Below, piece by piece: positions 53,017 through 61,430 of a stretch of DNA of 64,000 nucleotides (position 1 is its first letter; each line of letters begins with the position of its first letter). The DNA comes from an uncultured Lachnospiraceae bacterium (GTDB lineage Bacteria > Bacillota > Clostridia > Lachnospirales > Lachnospiraceae): the NCBI GenBank assembly GCA_902779395.1, contig CACZBK010000003.1, positions 91,025 to 155,024 of the forward strand. The letters are read 5' to 3'. The notes beneath the pieces are model-generated. The model worked only from the letters and a program-made list of their open reading frames with translations, made no database searches and was not told the DNA's origin. The translations under genes and the position numbers were made by a program.

Positions 53017-55248
53017 ATGAGTGACAGTATTCTGTATTACACCCACCCGGCAGAGGATTTCAATAATGCCCTGCCGGTTGGAAACGGCCGCATTGGCGGT
53101 ATGATATACGGCGGGACCGAAAAGGAACATATAGGTCTTAATGAGGATTCCATATGGTCCGGTGGTCTGCGCCACCGTATTAATCCTAATGCAAAAGAGG
53201 GAGTGGGCGAAGTCCGCTCCCTTCTTGCTGCCGGGAAGATCGCTGAAGCTGAGAAAACAGCAATGGATAAGATGGCCGGGATCCCGGAAGGCTGCAGGCA
53301 TTATATGCCTCTTGGTGATCTGGATATATACACCGGTCACAGTTTTAAAGATGCAGTATCTTACAGAAGATCCCTGGATCTTGAAAAGGCTTTGTCATGC
53401 GTGGAATATGAGTATGAAGGAGTTACATACAAAAGGGAAGTGTTCGTATCCGCACCGGATAATGTAATGGTCATTGGCCTGCACGCATCCGTTCCCGGAA
53501 AGATCTCTTTCCGGACAGCTTTGGGAGGCCGGGATGATTATTTTGATGACTGCCGTCCCGATGAAAATGGTAATATAGTTTATACAGGCGGCAGCGGATC
53601 AAAAGACGGTATTTCCTTTGCGGCTGTTTTAAAGGCTGTAAATAAAGGCGGCAGGCTCTGTACCATTGGTAACAGCATAAGAGTTGAAAATGCCGATGAA
53701 GTACTTCTTTTACTTTCGGTCCGTACGAGCTTTTATGAGAAGGAATATCAGGCATGCGCATTAAAAGATGTTGAAAAGGCTGCCGGCAAGAGTTATGAGA
53801 AATTAAAAGAGGATCACATCAGGGATTACAGGTTTTTGTATGAACGTGTTGAGCTCAAACTTGATGATAACAGTGACGGAAATTCAAAGCTTCCCACAGA
53901 TGAGAGGCTTATTAAGATAAAAGAACAGCCCGATAATAAGCTGATGGAGCTGTATTTTGATTTCGGGCGTTATCTGATGATAAGCGGAAGCCGCCCCGGC
54001 ACACAGCCACTTAATCTTCAGGGAATATGGAACGACAGTATGTGGCCGGCATGGGGAAGCAAGTTCACGGTGAACATCAATACCGAGATGAATTACTGGC
54101 CGGCAGAAAGCTGTAACCTTCCGGAGTGTCATGAGCCGCTTTTTGACCTGCTGGAGCGTGTTGCAAAGAACGGTCATGAAACGGCAAAGGAAATGTACGG
54201 TATAGACCGGGGGTATGTCTGCCACCATAATACCGATATCTGGGGAGACTGTGCACCTCAGGATAAATGGATACCGGCTACGATCTGGCCCATGAGCGGT
54301 GCATGGCTGGCTTTGCATGTATATGAACATTACCTCTACAGCCTTGATAAGGAATTTCTTAAAGAAAGATATCATCTGATAAAGGGGGCTGCGGAATTCT
54401 TTATAGATTTTCTGACAGAGGATAAAGAGGGAAGGCTGATCACCGGACCTTCTGTGTCGCCTGAGAATACCTACAGGCTTCCTGACGGGGCTGAAGGAAA
54501 GATGTGCATGGGTCCTTCAATGGATTCACAGATACTGCGCTGCCTTTTCACGGTATTTGAAGAGTGCAGCAGTATACTCGATACGGACCATGAACTCGCA
54601 GCACAGCTTAAGTCCATAAAGGAACGTCTGCCTGAACCCGAGATCGGAAAGTACGGTCAGATAAAGGAATGGGCGGAGGACTATGACGAAGTGGAGATAG
54701 GACACAGGCACATATCGCAGCTTTTTGCCCTGCATCCCGCAGAGCTCATAACACCGGACAAGACACCGGCTCTGGCCGAGGCGGCAAGGGCTACTCTGGA
54801 GAGACGTTTATCCCACGGAGGAGGACATACGGGCTGGAGCCGTGCATGGATCGCCAATATGTGGGCGCGTCTTCATGATGCGGATAAAGTATACGAAAAC
54901 CTTGAAAAACTCCTTGGCTTATCTACGAATCCCAATATGTTTGACAATCATCCGCCTTTTCAGATCGACGGTAATTTCGGAGGGACCTCAGCCATAGCGG
55001 AAGCACTGATGCAGTGCACGGATGGTGAGATAAAGCTCCTGCCGGCATTGCCAGTTCAGTGGAAAGAGGGGAGTATACGTGGTTTGAAGGCGAAAGGCGG
55101 TTTCACCGTCGATATGAGCTGGAAGGATGGTAAACTTGCTTCGGCATGTGTACATGCAGGCGTGGATGGTGAGTGCAGGGTAAGGTATGATCGGGACAGC
55201 TTTGAGGAGCTGAAACTAAGGGCCGGCGAAGAATACAGATTAAAGTGA
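53017..55248 (+). CDS. Glycoside hydrolase family 95 (alpha-L-fucosidase-like)
   Basis: A 743-aa GH95 enzyme, a family of inverting alpha-1,2-L-fucosidases and alpha-L-galactosidases. It begins [15 protein letters not shown] and SIWSGG as in the family. [14 protein letters not shown] (Asn353/Asn355) and SVSPEN (Glu483) and QIDGNFGG (Asp651) match the order of the catalytic Asn/Asn, Glu and Asp of the Bifidobacterium enzyme. There is no signal peptide, so it should act on imported oligosaccharides. GAAAGGA precedes ATG 53017. No sugar transporter is adjacent. Confidence 0.92.
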   Translation: MSDSILYYTHPAEDFNNALPVGNGRIGGMIYGGTEKEHIGLNEDSIWSGGLRHRINPNAKEGVGEVRSLLAAGKIAEAEKTAMDKMAGIPEGCRHYMPLGDLDIYTGHSFKDAVSYRRSLDLEKALSCVEYEYEGVTYKREVFVSAPDNVMVIGLHASVPGKISFRTALGGRDDYFDDCRPDENGNIVYTGGSGSKDGISFAAVLKAVNKGGRLCTIGNSIRVENADEVLLLLSVRTSFYEKEYQACALKDVEKAAGKSYEKLKEDHIRDYRFLYERVELKLDDNSDGNSKLPTDERLIKIKEQPDNKLMELYFDFGRYLMISGSRPGTQPLNLQGIWNDSMWPAWGSKFTVNINTEMNYWPAESCNLPECHEPLFDLLERVAKNGHETAKEMYGIDRGYVCHHNTDIWGDCAPQDKWIPATIWPMSGAWLALHVYEHYLYSLDKEFLKERYHLIKGAAEFFIDFLTEDKEGRLITGPSVSPENTYRLPDGAEGKMCMGPSMDSQILRCLFTVFEECSSILDTDHELAAQLKSIKERLPEPEIGKYGQIKEWAEDYDEVEIGHRHISQLFALHPAELITPDKTPALAEAARATLERRLSHGGGHTGWSRAWIANMWARLHDADKVYENLEKLLGLSTNPNMFDNHPPFQIDGNFGGTSAIAEALMQCTDGEIKLLPALPVQWKEGSIRGLKAKGGFTVDMSWKDGKLASACVHAGVDGECRVRYDRDSFEELKLRAGEEYRLK

Positions 55249-55278
55249 AATAAGGCTGTTTTCAGAAAGGATATTAAA

Positions 55279-56007
55279 ATGAAACTTATATTCATACGGC
55301 ACGGTGATCCGGATTATAAGGTCGACGGTCTTACAGAACAGGGTGTGATGGAAGCAAAGCTCCTTGCACCAAGGATGGAAAAGATAAAAGCAGATGAATA
55401 TTATATGTCACCTTTGGGCAGGGCCAGGCAGACCGCTCATCTGGCACTTTTAGGCAGCGGGATAGAGCCGGAGGAGTTATGGTGGCTGAGGGAGTTCAGT
55501 TATCCTGTGCGGCGGCCTGATAAGCCGGATTCGGATCATGTTCCATGGGACTGGATGCCTGCGGACTGGACAGTTCTGGATAAGATGTATGATGCGGAGC
55601 ACTGGTCGGAGCATCCGGTATTTACAAAGGCCGGGATCCCGGAATACTATGCAAAGACGACCGCTGCTTTGGATGAGTTTTTATTGCAGCACGGCTATAG
55701 AAGAGACGGACGTATGTACATAGCCGAAAAGTCTAACAATGATACGCTGGTCTTTTTCTGCCACTTCGGACTTACCTCGCTGGTGCTGGCACATCTGATA
55801 GGTATATCACCAATGATAATATGGCAGGGTTTTATCAGTGCGCCCACATCGGTTACAACTATAGTTACGGAAGAGAGACGCGAAGGTGAAGTCCAGTGGA
55901 GATGTACGGCTTTCGGTGATACATCACATCTGTATGCAGCGGATACCGAACCCGGATTTTCCGGAAGATTTTGTGAGTGTTTCAGTAACACTGATCAGAG
56001 GCATTAA
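55279..56007 (+). CDS. Histidine phosphatase family protein
   Basis: A 242-aa protein of the phosphoglycerate-mutase-like superfamily. The nucleophile His is in FIRHGDPDY near residue 7, SPLGRARQTA holds the second active-site Arg, and FCHFGLTSLV the second His. It may hydrolyse small phosphate esters; the substrate is not evident. GAAAGGA precedes ATG 55279, 30 bases after the GH95 gene. Its stop overlaps the next gene's start. Confidence 0.88.
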   Translation: MKLIFIRHGDPDYKVDGLTEQGVMEAKLLAPRMEKIKADEYYMSPLGRARQTAHLALLGSGIEPEELWWLREFSYPVRRPDKPDSDHVPWDWMPADWTVLDKMYDAEHWSEHPVFTKAGIPEYYAKTTAALDEFLLQHGYRRDGRMYIAEKSNNDTLVFFCHFGLTSLVLAHLIGISPMIIWQGFISAPTSVTTIVTEERREGEVQWRCTAFGDTSHLYAADTEPGFSGRFCECFSNTDQRH

Positions 56008-56786
56008 TGGAACAGAAGGAGAAACGCAGAAAGCTTACGCATGTCGGGATCTATCACTATATCAGGTTTATAGCGAGACTGCTGACTTTCCTGCTTTTGC
56101 TGTATTTTTATATAATGTACCGGCTTCGGGGCGGAGATAAGATCGAACAGATCGCTGAGAGCCATCCTATGGCTATACTGATCATCTGGGGAGTTTTTCT
56201 GATCGAGATGATATTGCGTTTTTTTCCGTCACCTATTGAGAGTCCGGGCTGCCAGAAACAGTTTGCCCGGAATTATATAAAGACCGGTAAGACAAATATA
56301 GAGATACAGGATAATAATGCAGTGGTGCTGGTGGCACTTATCTGGATCGCTTTTAACGGTGTTTTCGGAATGCTGCATATGAAAGGGATACTGGATGACG
56401 GTATCATGTTTTTGCTGTGTTCTTTTTATTCGGTGTGTGATATGATCTGCATTTTATTCTTCTGCCCTTTTCAGTCATGGCTGCTTAAGAACAAATGCTG
56501 CTGTACCTGCCGCATATATAACTGGGATTATGCCATGATGTTCACGCCTCTTTTTTTCATCCAGAAGGCGTATACCTGGAGCCTGCTGGTAGCCTCCGTG
56601 GCGCTTCTTGCCAGGTGGGAGATAACTTTTTATAAGTATCCGGAACGTTTTTCGGAAACCACGAACGGCTATCTTCATTGTCAGAACTGTACGGAAAAGC
56701 TCTGTGCACACAAGAAACAGCTCAACTCATTGTGGAAGAAGATAGCGGATTATACTCAGGAGAGGATAAAGAAATTAAAATTTTAA
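56007..56786 (+). CDS. Cysteine-rich polytopic membrane protein, function unknown
   Basis: A 259-aa protein with five or six helices (about 22-42, 52-70, 103-122, 130-152, 170-205). Two cysteine groups face the same side: KNKCCCTCRIYNWD near residue 163 and HCQNCTEKLCAHKK near 222-235. The pattern suggests a metal or iron-sulfur site at the membrane surface, but I recall no named function. ATG 56007 shares a base with the preceding stop, so translation is coupled to the phosphatase. Confidence 0.75.
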   Translation: MEQKEKRRKLTHVGIYHYIRFIARLLTFLLLLYFYIMYRLRGGDKIEQIAESHPMAILIIWGVFLIEMILRFFPSPIESPGCQKQFARNYIKTGKTNIEIQDNNAVVLVALIWIAFNGVFGMLHMKGILDDGIMFLLCSFYSVCDMICILFFCPFQSWLLKNKCCCTCRIYNWDYAMMFTPLFFIQKAYTWSLLVASVALLARWEITFYKYPERFSETTNGYLHCQNCTEKLCAHKKQLNSLWKKIADYTQERIKKLKF

Positions 56787-56794
56787 AATCCCCC

Positions 56795-56823
56795 TTGACA
56801 TATGTGGTACAGTGTACTATTAT
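56795..56823 (+). promoter_or_regulatory. Predicted promoter of the NAD salvage operon
   Basis: TTGACA at 56795-56800 and TATTAT at 56818-56823 with a 17-base spacer, right after the stop of the membrane protein gene and 34 bases before ATG 56857. Confidence 0.8.
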
Positions 56824-56843
56824 GCAGATAGTAAAAAGTACCA
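56805..56843. promoter_or_regulatory. Nested inverted repeat, candidate NrtR operator
   Basis: TGGTAC (56805-56810) mirrors GTACCA (56838-56843), and inside them TACTAT (56816-56821) mirrors ATAGTA (56828-56833). Both pairs share nearly one centre. The inner left arm lies on the -10 box, so a dimeric protein bound here would block the promoter. Location in front of an NrtR-like gene and three NAD genes suggests autoregulation. Confidence 0.55.
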
Positions 56844-56856
56844 TTCAGGAGGGGCG

Positions 56857-57633
56857 ATGACAGATTACAGGAAAAACTGTTCCAAAGAAGAACTGGAATT
56901 CTTAGAGTCTTATGATCCGGCAAGATATGAAAAACCTTCCGTAACAGCAGATATAGTTATCTTTACGATGGATGAAGATGATGAACTCTGTATCCTGCTG
57001 ATAAAAAGAGGAGGCTTTCCGTACAGAGATCATTGGGCTATCCCCGGAGGATTTCTGGAAGCGGGTAAGGAGTCATCTGAAGATGCTGCAAAAAGAGAGC
57101 TTTATGAGGAGACGGGACTTAAAGATATACCGCTTACTCAGCTATATACCTTCAGTGATCCGGACAGGGACCCGAGGATGCATGTTGTATCGGTCGTGTA
57201 TACCGCGCTGGTACCCAAAATGAAGCTTGAGTTCAAAGCGGGAGACGATGCTAAAGACGCAAAGCTGTTTAAGATCCGCTACGATATCGACGGTCTTAAC
57301 TTCGCGAGCGGCAGCGAGATCATAACAAAAGAAGATCTGGCTTTTGATCATTCCGAAATAATCAAGCTGGCTATAAGGAGACTTCGGAACCGCATAGACT
57401 ATGAACCGGATGCGTTTTCACTGTTAAAGGACAGCTCTTCATTTACCATCTATGAGCTTAAGCTTATATATGAAAGTATAAAGAATAAATCCCTGGATAC
57501 GGCTAATTTCAGGAAATCCTTTATGAGGAACTGGCTGTCGGAAGGCGTGGTGAGAGACAGGGGAGAAAAAAGTGAAGGTGCGGGACATAAGCCCGCAGAA
57601 TTATATGAATTTATGGGAAAGGGAGGTGACTGA
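56857..57633 (+). CDS. nrtR: Nudix-domain protein, probable NrtR-type NAD regulator
   Basis: A 258-aa protein. Residues about 27-160 form a Nudix fold with HWAIPGGFLEAGKESSEDAA and RELYEETGL. Compared with the canonical Gx5Ex7REUxEExGU box there is one extra residue (Gx6E), so hydrolase activity may be weakened. The C-terminal 75 residues (FTIYELKLIYESI; FRKSFMRNWLSEGVV) look like the winged-helix of NrtR regulators, which sense ADP-ribose and repress NAD genes. It heads the operon pncA-pncB-nadE. AGGAGG precedes ATG 56857. A plain ADP-ribose pyrophosphatase is the alternative. Confidence 0.72.
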   Translation: MTDYRKNCSKEELEFLESYDPARYEKPSVTADIVIFTMDEDDELCILLIKRGGFPYRDHWAIPGGFLEAGKESSEDAAKRELYEETGLKDIPLTQLYTFSDPDRDPRMHVVSVVYTALVPKMKLEFKAGDDAKDAKLFKIRYDIDGLNFASGSEIITKEDLAFDHSEIIKLAIRRLRNRIDYEPDAFSLLKDSSSFTIYELKLIYESIKNKSLDTANFRKSFMRNWLSEGVVRDRGEKSEGAGHKPAELYEFMGKGGD

Positions 57634-57634
57634 T

Positions 57635-58141
57635 ATGAAGAAGGCACTTATCATCGTGGATATGCAGAATGATTTTGTTACAGGTTGTCTTGGCACAAAA
57701 GAGGCACAGGAAGTAATACCGAAGATCAAAGAGTATGCGGATGATTTTGACGGGGATATCTATTTTACCATGGATACCCATAGTGAAGATTATCTTGATA
57801 CCCAGGAAGGAAAGAGACTTCCTGTGAAGCATTGCGTAAAGGACAGCGATGGCTGGGAGATAGTTGAGCAGCTCAGAGACATAAAAGCTGTTCAGACTTT
57901 TGAAAAGCCGGTCTTCGGATCAAGAGAGCTGGCTGAAAAGATCGCAGAGAAAGCATATGATGAAGTATATCTCTGCGGAGTGTGTACAGGCATATGTGTA
58001 CTGAGTAATGCGATACTGATCAAAGCGTTTGATGCAGATGTAAGAGTAGCGGTACTTAAAGAACTGTGTGCATGTGTAACACCTGATACCCATAAAACAG
58101 CGCTGGATGCAATGGCTACAGCGCAGATAGATATAATCTAA
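57635..58141 (+). CDS. pncA: Nicotinamidase
   Basis: A 168-aa cysteine hydrolase of the isochorismatase fold that turns nicotinamide into nicotinate. Catalytic triad candidates: Asp9 in IVDMQNDF, Lys91 in FEKPVFGS and Cys121 in VCTGICVLS. Metal ligands Asp/His are in TMDTH and PVKHC. GGGAGG precedes ATG 57635, which starts one base after the regulator stop. The product feeds pncB, next in the operon. Confidence 0.92.
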   Translation: MKKALIIVDMQNDFVTGCLGTKEAQEVIPKIKEYADDFDGDIYFTMDTHSEDYLDTQEGKRLPVKHCVKDSDGWEIVEQLRDIKAVQTFEKPVFGSRELAEKIAEKAYDEVYLCGVCTGICVLSNAILIKAFDADVRVAVLKELCACVTPDTHKTALDAMATAQIDII

Positions 58142-58152
58142 GGAGGATTAAA

Positions 58153-59382
58153 ATGAAACTTAAACCTATCATTGAAAGCTTATTGGAGACCGATCTTTAT
58201 AAGTTCAGCATGGGACAGGCTATATACCATCAGTTCCCGGATTACAAGACAACCTGGTCTTTTAAGTGCCGTAATACGGATATTAAATTCACTCATGAAA
58301 TGCGCGAGGAGATAAGGGACCAGATCAGGGCTTACTGCGATCTGCGCTTTGATGAAGAAGAACTGGCATACCTTGATTCGATAGAATGGTTCAAAGGTTC
58401 CTATGTGGATTTCCTTCGGTTATGGCATCCCAGATATGAGGACTTTGAGATAACCGGTGATGCGGAGTGCGGTCTTTCTATAGAGACCAAGGGAACCTGG
58501 CTTAATACGTCTATGTATGAGATACCTACACTTGCAATAGTAAATGAAGTGTATTTCCGAATGGCTCATGATTATGACAAGCTGATCGAAAGCTTTAAGA
58601 GACGTCTTGATGCCAAGTATGATATGCTTAAAGAAGGAAAATATCTCCTGGGTGTGTTCTCGGAATTCGGACTTCGCAGAAGGCTTTCCGCAGAGGCGCA
58701 GGAGCTTGCGGTAAAGAAGTTTGCAGAGCTTGGCAAGGAAAAGGATTGCAAGACTATCTTTGTTGGAACGTCAAATGTATTTCTGGCAAAGAAGTTTAAA
58801 GTGAAACCTGTCGGGACCATGGCACATGAATGGATCATGTGTGTGGGACAGGGTAATCATAAACACAATCCGGCATATTCCAACTGGTTTGCTCTGGAAG
58901 CATGGGTTAAGGAATACGGAGTATTGAATGGTACCGCGCTTACGGATGCAATAACTACCGATTGTTTCCTGCGTGATTTCCAGCTGACCTATTCGACGCT
59001 TTTCTCAGGTGTACGTCATGATTCCGGGGACCCTATCGAATGGGGTGAGAAAATGATAGCTCATTATGAGAAGCTGGGCATCGATGCAAAGACCAAGACA
59101 CTGCTCTTCTCGGATTCGCTTGATTTTGAGAGAGCGGATAAGATATTCAGACATTTCCAGGGACGTGCAAAGATCGCATTCGGTATCGGAACATATCTTG
59201 CAAATGACACCGATGTAGAGCCTCTTAATATAGTCATGAAGACTACAGCGTGCAACGGACAGGATGTGGCAAAGATATCCGATGTGGAAGGAAAGGGAAT
59301 GTGCAAGAATCCGGATTATGTGCATTATCTTAAACGATGCATTGACTGGAGAATGAAGTATGATCAGACTGTAGTGAGGTGA
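58153..59382 (+). CDS. pncB: Nicotinate phosphoribosyltransferase
   Basis: A 409-aa enzyme making NaMN from nicotinate and PRPP in the Preiss-Handler pathway. It shows LLETDLYKFSMGQAIYHQFP at the start (split: LLETDLYKF, MGQAIY), the histidine-bearing FSGVRHDSGDP loop and FGIGTYLANDT phosphate-binding region. Typical PncB length. AAGGAGG lies upstream, 11 bases after pncA. Confidence 0.95.
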   Translation: MKLKPIIESLLETDLYKFSMGQAIYHQFPDYKTTWSFKCRNTDIKFTHEMREEIRDQIRAYCDLRFDEEELAYLDSIEWFKGSYVDFLRLWHPRYEDFEITGDAECGLSIETKGTWLNTSMYEIPTLAIVNEVYFRMAHDYDKLIESFKRRLDAKYDMLKEGKYLLGVFSEFGLRRRLSAEAQELAVKKFAELGKEKDCKTIFVGTSNVFLAKKFKVKPVGTMAHEWIMCVGQGNHKHNPAYSNWFALEAWVKEYGVLNGTALTDAITTDCFLRDFQLTYSTLFSGVRHDSGDPIEWGEKMIAHYEKLGIDAKTKTLLFSDSLDFERADKIFRHFQGRAKIAFGIGTYLANDTDVEPLNIVMKTTACNGQDVAKISDVEGKGMCKNPDYVHYLKRCIDWRMKYDQTVVR

Positions 59383-59386
59383 TCTT

Positions 59387-60160
59387 ATGGAAAAAGAATT
59401 TGATGCCTTAAAAGAAAAAGACCGTATAGTAAAATGGATCAGGCAGTGGTTTGATAACAACGGACCTAAAGCCGGTGCTGTCATCGGTATTTCCGGAGGT
59501 AAGGATTCAACGATAGCTGCTGCTGTATTATGCGAAGCTCTGGGTGCTGAGCGTGTGTACGGTGTGCTCATGCCGGATGGGGAGCAGGCTGATATTGCCG
59601 ATTCTGTAAAGGTATGTGAATTCCTGAAGATAAATGCCCGCATTGTAAATATAAAGGCAGCTACGGATGGATTTAAGGCAGCCTTTGCAGCGGCCGTTGA
59701 TATTAATGGGGCGCCTGTCGCTCAGGAAATGGGGATTGATGCTAAGATCAACATGCCACCCAGGATACGTATGGCAACGCTATATGCTGTGGCACAGTCG
59801 CTTCCTTTCGGAGGAAGGGTCATCAATACCTGTAACCGTTCCGAGGATTATATAGGCTACAGCACCAAATACGGTGATGCTGCCGGGGATGTATCACTTT
59901 TTCAGAATTATACCGTTCGTGAAGTGCGTGCGATAGGAGAAGTACTCGGAGTTCCTCATGAACTGATCTATAAGACTCCTTCCGACGGCCTGTGCGGACT
60001 TAGTGATGAGGATAAGATAGGATTTACTTATGACATGCTGGATGATTACATCCTTAACGGTATATGTCCCGATGAGGAGATCAGGGCTAAGATCGACCGT
60101 ATGCATGTGATGAACCTTCATAAACTCCGTCTGATGGATACTGTGGAACGCGATCAATGA
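59387..60160 (+). CDS. nadE: NAD(+) synthase, ammonia-dependent
   Basis: A 257-aa enzyme that amidates NaAD to NAD. The PP-loop is GISGGKDSTIAA near residue 34; RIRMATLYAVAQ, NTCNRSEDYIGYSTKYGDAAGD and KTPSDGLCGLSDEDK are NadE features. There is no glutaminase domain, so ammonia is the nitrogen donor. It begins 5 bases after pncB. nadD, needed between pncB and nadE, is not in the window. Confidence 0.95.
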   Translation: MEKEFDALKEKDRIVKWIRQWFDNNGPKAGAVIGISGGKDSTIAAAVLCEALGAERVYGVLMPDGEQADIADSVKVCEFLKINARIVNIKAATDGFKAAFAAAVDINGAPVAQEMGIDAKINMPPRIRMATLYAVAQSLPFGGRVINTCNRSEDYIGYSTKYGDAAGDVSLFQNYTVREVRAIGEVLGVPHELIYKTPSDGLCGLSDEDKIGFTYDMLDDYILNGICPDEEIRAKIDRMHVMNLHKLRLMDTVERDQ

Positions 60161-60195
60161 TACGTATAGCGATATGTGATGATGAGCCTGCATAA
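60157..60195 (+). pseudogene. 12-codon remnant of a response-regulator gene
   Basis: ATG 60157 overlaps the nadE stop (ATGA) and opens a frame reading MIRIAICDDEPA, then a stop. This is the classical start of LytTR/AgrA-type response regulators (first beta strand and the DD of the acidic pocket). Nothing recognisable continues in any frame in the 70 bases before the next gene. It is therefore best read as the end left by a deletion. Confidence 0.55.
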
Positions 60196-60266
60196 ATACG
60201 CCGCTCTGTGTTTTGATATCCTGCGATCACCCTGCTGCCTGCGGCGCTTATAGGAACGATCATTTT

Positions 60267-61166
60267 ATGAACAGAAAAGCATATTATCATCTGCCGGGTT
60301 TATTTGAATTTTACGAATTATATAAACTGTTCCTGCCGCTTTTTTACAGGCGGCGGGAATACTTTTATGAATGGTGTGAGATAGCCACGATATATGGTGC
60401 TCCCCGGGACTGTTTATGGGGAGGAGGACGTGTCGGATCCGGTGAAGCAAAGCCGGAGGAAGTAGCAGCGCTTATGCGGGAATATGACATTTCTTCGAGA
60501 CTTGCCTTCAGCAATTCACTGCTTAAGGAGGAGCATCTTTCGGACAGAAAGTGCAACCGTCTGTGCCGGCTGTTTGAAAAAAACGGAAACAGTAAAAATG
60601 GCGTGATCATATATTCCGACCAGCTTCTTGAGTATATACGGAAAAAGTATCCGGGATTTTACTTTGTATCTTCGACCACGAAGGTGATCATGGATATAAA
60701 GGGGCTTGAGGAAGAATTGATGCGTGAGGAGTTCAGCTTTGTTGTTCCGGATTTCAGGCTTAATAAATCCTTATCTGCACTGAACGCTCTTTCGGATGAT
60801 CTGAAAGCCAAAATTGAGTTTTTATGTAACGAGTGCTGCAGTTTTGAGTGCCATGACCGTAAGAGCTGTTATGAAAACGTGAGCCGTAAATGTCTTGGAG
60901 AGGACTGCGGGGATCATGTCTGCGTGTCGCCCGATGCGGCAAAAGGCTACAGTTTTTCGGCAGCTATGAAAAATCCGGCTTTTATAGGAACGGAGGATAT
61001 ACTTAACGTTTATCTTCCGGCAGGCTATTCAAACTTTAAGATAGAAGGGCGCAGTCTTGGCAGCGCTGTGGTATTTGAGATGCTGCTTTATTACCTGACC
61101 AAACCGGAATACCGCCTTAATGTCAGGGAAGAAATATACTTAGACAGCATGCTGGACCTGTTTTAG
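60267..61166 (+). CDS. Cysteine-cluster protein, U32/TIM-barrel-like
   Basis: A 299-aa soluble protein. It has GAPRDCLWGGGR near residue 49, YSDQLLEYIRKKYPGFYFVSSTTKV near 112-137, and VVPDFRLNKSLSALNAL followed by KIEFLCNECCSFECHDRKSC and several more Cys (about residues 189-232), then FKIEGRSLG near 272. The ordering of a PDLN-like strand, an N-E-C motif, a Cys cluster and a KIEGR end resembles the TIM-barrel U32 peptidase group, in which Cys bind an iron-sulfur cluster. That similarity is from memory and not firm. ATG 60267 has a weak upstream site; a longer in-frame start at 60213 is possible. Confidence 0.6.
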   Translation: MNRKAYYHLPGLFEFYELYKLFLPLFYRRREYFYEWCEIATIYGAPRDCLWGGGRVGSGEAKPEEVAALMREYDISSRLAFSNSLLKEEHLSDRKCNRLCRLFEKNGNSKNGVIIYSDQLLEYIRKKYPGFYFVSSTTKVIMDIKGLEEELMREEFSFVVPDFRLNKSLSALNALSDDLKAKIEFLCNECCSFECHDRKSCYENVSRKCLGEDCGDHVCVSPDAAKGYSFSAAMKNPAFIGTEDILNVYLPAGYSNFKIEGRSLGSAVVFEMLLYYLTKPEYRLNVREEIYLDSMLDLF

Positions 61167-61217
61167 ACTGTGAATATCAGTTTTTACTGATTTTTTTCAT
61201 GTTTTTTAAAAAAGTAC

Positions 61218-61246
61218 TTGCCTTTTTACAGGATCTGTAGTATTAT
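61218..61246 (+). promoter_or_regulatory. Predicted promoter of the tRNA-Glu gene
   Basis: TTGCCT at 61218-61223 and TATTAT at 61241-61246 with a 17-base spacer, 15 bases before the tRNA. Confidence 0.7.
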
Positions 61247-61260
61247 ACCTAATGTTGTAC

Positions 61261-61332
61261 GGCTCGTTGGTCAAGCGGTTAAGACGCCGCCCTCTCACGG
61301 CGGAAACAGCGGTTCGATTCCGCTACGAGCTG
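61261..61332 (+). tRNA. tRNA-Glu (CTC anticodon)
   Basis: A full cloverleaf: acceptor GGCTCGT with ACGAGCT, anticodon stem CCGCC/GGCGG around loop CTCTCAC (anticodon CTC, codon GAG), and T-arm AGCGGTTCGATTCCGCT. No CCA is encoded. The last 20 bases form the left attachment site of the integrative element that follows, and the gene stays intact after insertion. Confidence 0.95.
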
Positions 61333-61337
61333 CGCTG
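61313..61337 (+). mobile_element. attL: 25-bp direct repeat in the tRNA-Glu 3' end
   Basis: The 25 bases 61313-61337 (T-arm and acceptor of tRNA-Glu plus GCGCTG) recur exactly at 63838-63862. Identical repeats at a tRNA 3' end on either side of an integrase gene define the attachment sites. Confidence 0.9.
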
Positions 61338-61343
61338 GAAATG

Positions 61344-61373
61344 CCCGTAAACATTGCGTTTGCGGGTTTTTTT
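61344..61373 (+). terminator. Terminator between tRNA-Glu and the integrase
   Basis: CCCGTAAAC, loop ATTGC, GTTTGCGGG (one G-T pair) and TTTTTTT. It lies inside the element next to attL and would end tRNA-Glu transcription. Confidence 0.85.
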
Positions 61374-61386
61374 ATGCCCTGAAAAA

Positions 61387-61404
61387 GTGGTCCGGGAGTG
61401 GTCC
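61387..61404. repeat. GTGGTCC direct repeats, candidate integrase arm sites (left)
   Basis: GTGGTCC occurs at 61387-61393 and 61398-61404, 11 bases apart (one helical turn). A similar pair lies near attR at 63759. Paired direct repeats at both ends fit arm-type binding sites of tyrosine integrases. Confidence 0.45.
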
Positions 61405-61430
61405 AGGCCTTTTTTGAGGCTGAAAAACCC

